Below are positions 57,464 through 64,000 of a stretch of DNA of 64,000 nt, piece after piece. Numbering within the stretch: the stretch's first letter is position 1; every line of letters starts with the position of its first letter. This stretch comes from Neoscytalidium dimidiatum. Lineage: Eukaryota > Ascomycota > Dothideomycetes > Botryosphaeriales > Botryosphaeriaceae. The notes under the pieces were generated by a model. It did no database searches. It was not told where the DNA came from and was given only the letters and a program-made list of their open reading frames with translations. Where the stretch lies: the NCBI GenBank assembly GCA_037367355.1, contig CM074698.1, positions 3,844,001-3,908,000 on the forward strand. The letters are read 5' to 3'. A program made the position numbers and the translations under genes.

Positions 57464-57945
57464 TCAGCGCCTTTGCATGTCATGCAAACTGCCTGAACCA
57501 TGCGTGACTTCTTCCGTGGAAAACTTGTCGTCCCGTATTCCCTGTGTGAATTTCCAGCCGGAGCCATCAAGATTCCCATGAGTTGACTTGATGTACGCTT
57601 TGAACGATTTCGACATTTTCACAACCTGCTCCAAATGCTTCATCTTGACCTCCGGTACTTCGTCACAGCATTGATTAGAAGTGCCAAGCCATCTTAAAAC
57701 ATGAAAGATCTCGAGCAAGTTTTGCACGGCTACTAACGTACCTGCTACGCTCTTACGCTGCCCTATCTCGTATGGTATTGGCGGCGGTGGTGGCGGAGGC
57801 AGAAAAGGTGGGATGCCGGGGGGAAACGATAGTGGAGCTGGCGGTGTCCCTGCATGGCGTTAAGAATCCTTTGGAAGTCGATAAGTTGTCACAAGAGTTG
57901 CTCACCAAAGTTCAACTCTGAAAGCTCAGCAAAATCCTCCTCCAT
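57464..57945 (-). CDS. Small proline-rich hypothetical protein
   Basis: The model is complement(join(57464..57849,57906..57945)), 141 residues with one 56 bp intron (GTGAGC...TGCAG). The first exon reads MEEDFAELSELNF. The second begins GTPPAPLSFPPGIPPFLPPP with a run of eight Pro, then IPYEIGQRKSVAG and a mixed charged helix-like region (VQNLLEIFHVLRWLG, VKMKHLEQVVKMSKSFKAYI), ending SLHDMQRR. No signal peptide, membrane segment or known domain is visible. Reading the proline run as a profilin- or SH3-binding stretch is only a guess. A second GTACGT donor lies just after the proline exon and might be used. It is divergent to the broken STAND-like gene at 58407, with 461 bp between starts, and may belong to the same accessory locus. 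Confidence 0.5.
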
Positions 57946-58406
57946 CTTGAACTTCACTGGCACATTCGCCACACAGATTCAGGGAAATAGAGAGGTAGAA
58001 GAAGCACAGGGCTTTATGAGTGATCCTTGGACTTCAGTTCTTTCTCAGCCTCAGAGCACCATCAGCAAAGCCGTATTGGTGGAAATGAATCCTTCCCACC
58101 ATTAGGCCAAGTGCTGTTGATTACCAGGCAGAAGCACAAGTAAAACCAGTAATGGCCTCCGTCTTATCATTTGTGATGAATTGTCATGCGTGTTAGCTTG
58201 AGGTACATGGGTATGGTAGAGGAGATGGGGGGCGAGATCAGGTTTGGACGGGGAACGAAGCCCAGCCTCGCTTCGCCACGTTTGCAGCGCGCCAACATTC
58301 ACGCCGCCTCTCCTAGGCCCAGCACGCGAGCTCTATAAGAGCCAAACAGATTTCAAAATGGTGACTGCCACATAGGTGCCTACGGTAATGCCAAGAAACC
58401 CGCGGT
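57946..58406. other. Divergent interval between proline-rich gene and STAND-like relic
   Basis: This interval of 461 bases holds both putative promoters. A TATA-like CTATAAGA lies at 58332-58339, about 70 bp upstream of the plus-strand start. Nothing else is recognised. Confidence 0.45.
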
Positions 58407-60443
58407 ATGGCCTTGCGAGAAGAATCTGCTCTGTGCCTCATGGAGCAAGAGCATTTTAGCCTTGTACGTAGGTTCACCGACGACCTTGAGGGTAACACAA
58501 CACTTGAAGTAGAAGTGAAAAAGGAACCACGGATCCAAGATGCAGTAAACACCGAAAGGGAAAGGGAAAGGATGAGGGAGTTTTTCGAGGATCCGGGGAA
58601 GCAAACCCGTATATATGCACTGGTCAATAATTTTCATATCAATGTCTCTGAAATGATGGCGCTCGTAGAGAACTCAGTGGCGCTGAAGTCGCTCGCAAGG
58701 CCTTGCAGGCGTGCTTTGATGAAAGTCTCTCGGAGGCAGATTCTGCAGCCAAGAAATTCCTTTTTCGTAGGAAACGCACGGAAGTCCGGCTGAATGAGAC
58801 GCTCAACGATGCTTCTTTTGGAAAAATTTGACGACCTTTTATACGAAAACTTCCAGAAGATCTGTAAAACCGCAAACTCTCACAAGTATATACATTCAGT
58901 TTTTCCGAAAGATGCTTGTACACTTCAGTTTTCAGTAGGAGTCTTTTCATGATAGTTCAGATACGCTTGGTATTTCCTTTCGATAATGAAATTCAGTCAA
59001 CGTGGTGTAGGCATTTGTAAATCATGTTGCTATCGGAGAAACTCTTTCAAGCTCGGTAGCTGACTTGTGTGGACACACCTCAATTTGCTGCGGTTTCCTC
59101 AAAATGATCAGGAAGAAATCTAAACGGTATCGTCTCGCCGACATATACACGCATATATTTATTTTCTCCGCGATGTTATCAAGCGGTACACGGACTCAAA
59201 AATCAAAACATTGTTTGGAATTTTCAACGAGAGCGTGAGAGCCATATTTGACGACGCTGCTGGAGAAATCAAGAAAGTTGTTCATAATTTAGTGCTGGAA
59301 GCTCGTGTTGCAGAGGTGGTTTTAGTGGAGGATGTAAGACTTGCAATGGACAGCCTGGACCATAACGTAAAAGGATTGAATATGACTTTCAAAGAAGTCC
59401 TGAAAGAACCTTTTCGCCAAAGGAAAGAGCGTTTCACGATGTCCCAAGAACTCGTTGATCAGCTCGGAACGCTGGCGAGAGCGATGCTGTTTTCTTCCTT
59501 GAAGGAAGACCAGATGAGTAAGTAGATCGGGACGCTGGCGTTTCCACGAGTCGTTCCACTGATCAAGACCGGCAGAGATTGCTGAGGACAATCTACAGCA
59601 AAGTAGCCATCCTGAGACCCAGTCGCCACCTACAATTCCCCAAAAAGAGCCAGTTCGTGCAAGGGCTGATGCATACGGCGCATCGAGTCATCTCGACACC
59701 TACATATATGAGAGTGGCGGCGCAGAATATATTGCGGAACAATTTTCTAAGATCTCTGAAAGTCGTATTCCCACGAATGTGGTACCCTTCTTCGCCGAGG
59801 AAGAGATTTTACGTTGCCTGAAAGACTGGATTGGAGAGACACGGTACCGTAACAGTCTCTGTGTTTTGGCTCCGCATGAATTCACAGAGACACCAAGCTC
59901 GAAAGCGGCAGCAATTGGTGTTATCACCACAGAGTTCAAGATCAAAGATCCTTTTATATCTCACTTCGTGCAGAGGCCGCATAGATCAGATGCACCTTCT
60001 CGAAGCTCGGGTGAAGAGGTCGGCTTGATCGGGTTAATGTACAGCTTTATACGCCAGTTGCTCCAATTCACCGTGGAGGGTGATGCTCTGGAGTTAACCA
60101 GGAGCATGATACAAAGGCCTGATGGCACCAAAGGAAGCTGGGAGTTTAATATCAAGGTGCTTGGAAAATTGCTGGACAGCACTCCATTCTTGCTCTACTG
60201 CGTCGTCGACTGTCTGACGGAGCTTGATTGGGGTGCTGGCTCTTGTATGTGCGACGACTTCCTTGAAATCTTATTCCGCTGCCAACAGAAACCGAAATCG
60301 GAATTTGATCTTCTTTTCGCCACACCAGGACAATCGAGAACGTTTTTCTCAATGGATTCGGCTTGAGGAACGTGTCCAAGGGACTCAGTCTACCAGAAAT
60401 TTCATCAGAAGAGGAAGGCGTATCGAGTTATAGAGTAACATGA
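58407..60443 (+). pseudogene. Fungal STAND/DUF7708-like gene, interrupted by frame breaks
   Basis: Coding-like sequence covers almost 2 kb but changes frame several times. The start reads MALREESALCLMEQEHFSLV in one frame to about 58660. It then continues GAEVARKALQACFDESLSEA in a second frame to about 58815, then EKFDDLLYENFQKICKTANS in a third. After a gap it resumes at about 59115 (KKSKRYRLADIYTHIF), shifts near 59170 to RDVIKRYTDSKIKTLFGIFN, and crosses a good 58 bp intron (59518-59575, GTAAGT...GGCAG) into a long exon with IPTNVVPFFAEEEILRCLKD, VGLIGLMYSFIRQLLQF, FLLYCVVDCLTELDWGAGS and FDLLFATPGQSR. That last block resembles the Walker-B-like part of P-loop-lacking DUF7708/NACHT-type fungal proteins. 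Another shift near a T5 run (60339-60343) would extend the end to 60443. Family assignment is tentative; the breaks are seen directly. Confidence 0.55.
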
Positions 60444-61805
60444 ATAAAGTATCTTTGATAAGTTCCAGTATTTATAGCGACGCAAGCAGACCTGGTATAT
60501 TATGATCGTTGCGGGGCTGGTCCCCACCAGCACAATAACTCAACCAATCACAGCGCAATGAGTTCATCAATAACACCAGACTTCCAATAGGCAACACGGA
60601 AGTGCGATATAGTAGCCTTCTCTTAGCAAACAATGAAGAGTTGGCCATCAGTTTCAGCTTTGCCGCCGGATGCACTGGGGGCTGTGAATGGGCGCTCACC
60701 TGCGATCCGTTCGCTCAGCCTCGCCCACCATACGCTATTTTTCTACTTGTGCAGTCAGGCTAAGTGTGAGGGGTCGGAAGGATTGGATAATGGACATTGC
60801 CAGCCAATTGAGACTTCGTTGTACACCGTTCATCTTACGACTGTGTAGCGCAAGATGTACGAGGGGACCGTTCCTGCTGCGGCTTCCAATAGATGCCTAA
60901 TTTTGTATCACGCGTCCTGTCAAGTCGCGTATCTCCGTTGGCTCTGGAAACCATTTCATATGCTCATTTAAGGCTGTGAAAAGCCACAGCTCGACTGCTC
61001 TTCCGTAAAACCTTGATCTAGGCATCGACACAGCCTCAAATCGGCCTGCACCAAGACCTTCCTGCTTTGCTCAATCTGTTGCCTGACCATCCTCGTCCCG
61101 GTATCGCTGAGCAATGGCAGCGTTCTCAATTCGACTCCAGCCTTTATGAACTGTCAGCGGAAATAACCTAATGGCTTCGATGGCTTTGGCCCGCAGCCGC
61201 TGGCATCGATAACGTCGGGCAGCACACGAAGCGCTCTCCCGCACCGGTCCTCTGGCGCGAGATTCCTTAGCCCTTTGAGGGCTTTCTTTCTTTCTTTCTT
61301 TCTTTTTTTTTTTTTTTTTGGAACACGATCTTCCCCTGCCCTGCGCTGCCGGTGAGACTTGCAAGCTCCAATCAGGAAATTTTCCCGAGCTTTGACCCCG
61401 GAAGAAGTGGGAGACATACTTGAGAAATGGATCGGCAGCTATATTCCGGGCTTGTCCAGCGTTGGTTGTTTGAAATTTGTCCCTTCAGAGCTTACTTCCC
61501 GTGCACTTGGAAAAGTTTACAATCTATACCTTGGTATTGGTGTACGCCTTTAGTATCTCATGAGAGACTAGAGGCCGAACACTATCGACCAAGATTCGGC
61601 CTATGAAAATTGGGACAGCTCTCAATGTATTACATCAAATGAGTATGTATTGAGTGGATAGGGTTTCGTCCGGGCATTTATTTCACTTTACGATCCCATA
61701 CTCAGTTTACGTCCTTGCAATCTCAACACGTTAAAAACCTGCCTCATATGCACTGAGATGTCTATTAATGAATAATATCTGACTTGGGTATCCTCAGCAC
61801 GACCG
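60444..61805. other. Intergenic stretch with simple repeat
   Basis: About 1.36 kb holds no supported gene. It contains a CTTT/T-run simple repeat and otherwise short overlapping frames. The right end should be the 3' untranslated region of the WLM gene. Confidence 0.5.
61282..61319. repeat. (CTTT)n followed by a T-run
   Basis: There are about five CTTT units passing into a run of about 17 T. It lies in non-coding sequence. Confidence 0.93.
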
Positions 61806-63005
61806 TCATCTTCCTCCATTCCCCTCCTCCCCCTCCTTCTCCTGTTTCGCTCTCCTGGCCCTCTCCTCCGCCGCCCTCGCAAGCACCTCTCTCCTACTCA
61901 GCGTCTCCCCAGCCTCCGTCACACGTCCCGAACTCCCCACGACCGTCGCCGTCCCGGCCCCTCCACCACCCAGCACGAACTCCCCGCCCGTCCACCCCCC
62001 ATGATCGAACACGTCGCCCCTCCTCTCCGGATCGTCCGCCGGCTCGTACACCTCATCCCCGCCGACCCCGCCGACCCTCCTGCCCCCACCCCTCCAATCC
62101 GCCCGCTCCACCTCCCGCTCAATCTGCCTGCACAGATCCCAGAAGTTCCGGTCGTGCTCGCCCCACACGTTATGCGCCAGCTCGTGGCACAACGTGCGGC
62201 GAATCGTCTTGTAGTCGCGGTACCCGTCATACGCGTCCGTCCGCAACCGCAGCTCGATCACCTCGCCGCGATTGCGGTTCAACCCCAGCGTCCTGCTCTC
62301 GTGCGTCGTGTGCGCCGCCGGGTCCATCTCCGTCAGCAGGCCGACGCCGAACCGGTGCCGCCGCATCGCGTCCCTGACGCCGGGGTCGTCGCGCAGGCGC
62401 TCCAGCAGCGCCAGGCTGCGCTCCGGCCGGGGCAGGTGCGGCAGCGGCCGCAGCGCGTGGAACGTGTACCGCGCCTCCTCGCTCGCGCGCGCGGAGCCGG
62501 CAGCGCCGCGGCCGGCCGTCCGCGCCGGCGTCGCGGGCGCGACCGCGTAGCGCCGGGCCTCGCGCTGGCGCTGCTGCGCGGCCGCGTGCGAGACGGCGGT
62601 CTGGAGGGACGAGATCTCCGAGGGGGTCGAGCCCATGAGGACAATCTTGCGGGAGGCAAGCGGCGCGAGGGGCAGGGCCGGGTCGCGGAAGGGCGGCTTG
62701 AGGAGGCCCGGCTTCGGGGTGATGAGGAGCTTCTGGTGGGAGGGCGGGACGGAGAGGGTGGCGGCGATGGCGGCGGAGAGGTCGGAGATGGTTGCGTCGG
62801 CGGGCAGGTGGAGGGTGTGCTTCTGCCCGTGGTGGGTGAGGGTGATGCCGAGGGTGCTTTCGCCGTTCTCGTCCGCCGGCGGAGGTGAGGCGGTGCGGCG
62901 CTGCTCGTCGGTGCCGGCGGACATGGTGGCGTCGTTGACGGCGGTTGATGGGTCGTTTGGTTGCTGTTCTTGCGAAGAATGTTGCGGCTCACCGGTCGAT
63001 GCCAT
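61806..63005 (-). CDS. Ubiquitin-like plus WLM-domain metalloprotease (Wss1 class)
   Basis: This is an intron-less gene of 399 residues starting MASTGEPQHSSQEQQPND. A ubiquitin-like fold at about 50-125 is suggested by LGITLTHHGQKHTLHLPADA, ISDLSAAIAATLSVPPSHQK, LLITPKPGLLK and RKIVLMGSTPSEI. The WLM domain follows, with ARYTFHALRPLPHLPRPERS, RLRDDPGVRDAMRRHRFGVG, LTEMDP, LGLNRNRGEVIELRLRTDAY, YDGYRDYKTIRRTLCHELAH and the zinc site HELAHNVWGEHD (His274, Glu275, His278 and a third His). Such proteins are DNA-dependent metalloproteases related to Wss1/SPRTN that remove DNA-protein crosslinks with Cdc48 and SUMO/ubiquitin. The UBL-plus-WLM layout matches the fission yeast protein SPCC1442.07c. 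The C-terminus is Gly/Glu/Arg-rich with a short helix (SRREVLARAAEERARRAKQE). I see no clear SHP or VIM Cdc48-binding motif. An upstream in-frame ATG lies at 63161. Confidence 0.88.
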   Translation of the reverse strand: MASTGEPQHSSQEQQPNDPSTAVNDATMSAGTDEQRRTASPPPADENGESTLGITLTHHGQKHTLHLPADATISDLSAAIAATLSVPPSHQKLLITPKPGLLKPPFRDPALPLAPLASRKIVLMGSTPSEISSLQTAVSHAAAQQRQREARRYAVAPATPARTAGRGAAGSARASEEARYTFHALRPLPHLPRPERSLALLERLRDDPGVRDAMRRHRFGVGLLTEMDPAAHTTHESRTLGLNRNRGEVIELRLRTDAYDGYRDYKTIRRTLCHELAHNVWGEHDRNFWDLCRQIEREVERADWRGGGRRVGGVGGDEVYEPADDPERRGDVFDHGGWTGGEFVLGGGGAGTATVVGSSGRVTEAGETLSRREVLARAAEERARRAKQEKEGEEGNGGR

Positions 63006-63909
63006 GGTGGAGTTTACGCTTGCGTCTGGTGAGCTGCGAGCTGTTGTATGGACGCGGTGGCGGCATGGTGGAAGGCGCGCGCGGCTGCGGATGATGATAT
63101 TGTAAGCAGATGTCGGAAGCTTGGGGGTTCGCGCAGCTTCGGAGCTGTTCGCCTCCGTCATCGACCACCCCGGACCCATTTGTCATCACTCCTTCCCATC
63201 TCCCCATTTGCTGCCTGAGGCTACGACAGCTACTGACAATCACGAGAGGGGAATGTTTCGAGAACCCCGCACCATCGTCAGCTTGCGCAATACGAAGTAC
63301 GACCTCGAGCTTAATCGCACATCCGAAAAATGCTATCCGAGAGCTACTCGGACCGGCCCAGCCGTGTCTCTGGGCATACCCGGGTTCTCGGAATGCGCCA
63401 TGCCTTCCGTAGTGTCTGGAATGACGGGTGAGGCTGCGAGGCTTATACTGCGCTAATAGGCTTATCGTATGTCCTCATATTCAAAGTTACCCGAATCGGG
63501 AACGCGAGGGTCGCCATTCAACATATAATCGGCAGTAAAATATTAACCGCGCTGCCAAGTTTGTCTGTAAGTACTATTTTTTTTCCCCTTCTCAATTCCC
63601 ATGGGAGAGCCGTTTTCGCAAAGTAGGCCTTCACCTGCTGTGTCCAATATCGTCGCTGTTCCGCTATGCCTCCCAAAAAATCCCGAACATGAAAATGAGA
63701 CGCCAATAAATATGCTGTTGGTTCCCAACCAGAACAGACCGGGTATCATGCCTAACATGCTCACACACTCTGTGCGATGAAAAAGGAAATGCAATAGAAA
63801 CCCGGTGACAGCAATCCATCTACACAGATTTATGCATCATCAAGGTCATTAACAAGGTAGTCGATCTCAACTGACGTGAGCAAACGATGCGCGAGAGGAG
63901 TGTAGATGC
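63006..63909. other. Intergenic, WLM promoter side
   Basis: About 900 bases lie between the WLM gene start and the stop of the next minus-strand gene. Positions 63006-63161 remain in frame with the WLM gene. There is no other coding feature; a T-run lies near 63567-63575. Confidence 0.5.
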
Positions 63910-63982
63910 TTAGGACGTTGGCCTCTCAGGATCTTCCTCTTCGATTTTGATCCACATTCGCTCCTGGGAGTTCCAGCGATGT
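63910..63982 (-). CDS. Terminal exon of an unknown gene running off the right edge
   Basis: A clear acceptor (GACATTGCAG, just right of 63982 on the plus strand) is followed on the minus strand by an open stretch encoding HRWNSQERMWIKIEEEDPER and then PTS and TAA at 63912-63910. The first base completes a codon from the previous exon. The composition is strongly protein-like. The rest of the gene lies outside the window apart from intron sequence, so function cannot be given. Confidence 0.45.
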
Positions 63983-64000
63983 CTGCAATGTCGACGTCAG

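Noticed and set aside
57781..57850. Extra intron at the GTACGT after the proline run in the small proline-rich gene
   Set aside because: The frame reads through without a stop and no matching acceptor gives a better protein, so the simpler two-exon model was kept.

Overview
This window is eukaryotic nuclear DNA from a filamentous ascomycete, probably of the Pezizomycotina (a Dothideomycete-like fungus is my best guess). The protein-coding genes are broken by short GT-AG introns, mostly 48-110 bp, often with CTAAC/CTGAC-like branch sites. They encode typical fungal proteins: a plasma-membrane H+-ATPase, a hydrophobic-surface-binding (HsbA) protein, a DUF202 membrane protein, a SWIRM protein and a fungal STAND-like protein. 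I rebuilt the gene models by hand: every multi-exon model given as CDS keeps its frame and joins exons that read as one protein family. There are no operons, CRISPR arrays or ribosomal RNA genes, and I found no tRNA I could support.

Layout. 1-6.7 kb: 5' part of the RNA polymerase III second-largest subunit (RPC2, minus), an aldo-keto reductase (minus) and a 753-residue multi-pass membrane protein (plus). 8.0-11.0 kb: the proton pump PMA1 (minus), followed by an 8 kb gene-poor stretch whose middle (about 14.2-17.9 kb) is clearly AT-richer. 19.0-25.6 kb: RNase H1 (minus), a small DUF202 protein (plus) and 6-phosphofructo-2-kinase/fructose-2,6-bisphosphatase (plus). 25.6-30.5 kb: no supportable gene. 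30.5-38 kb: a secreted M43-type metalloprotease, a CDC50/LEM3 flippase subunit, a proline-rich hypothetical protein and a SWIRM-domain protein (all minus). 38-45.7 kb: a second gene-poor stretch. 45.7-53 kb: the densest housekeeping block, with IWS1/SPN1 and TOM5 divergent from one promoter, NUP57 and NDUFA8 divergent from another, and a bHLH regulator.

54.6-64 kb is the accessory-looking part. An HsbA-like secreted protein and a secreted class-3 lipase/esterase diverge from one 627 bp interval. The lipase carries a single in-frame TAA just upstream of its catalytic GHSLG motif. A small proline-rich protein follows, divergent from a STAND/DUF7708-like gene that shows several frame breaks. The window ends with a ubiquitin-like plus WLM metalloprotease (Wss1 class) and the last exon of a gene running off the right edge.

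The housekeeping genes serve unrelated functions: transcription, nuclear transport, mitochondrial import, respiration, glycolytic control, membrane potential and lipid asymmetry. The one pair that makes functional sense as a unit is HsbA plus lipase, because HsbA proteins are known to bring polyester- or lipid-cleaving esterases to hydrophobic surfaces. I did not find a clearly new biological system. The best leads are that pair with its nonsense codon, the decaying STAND-like locus, and several in-frame N-terminal extensions that could give dual targeting.
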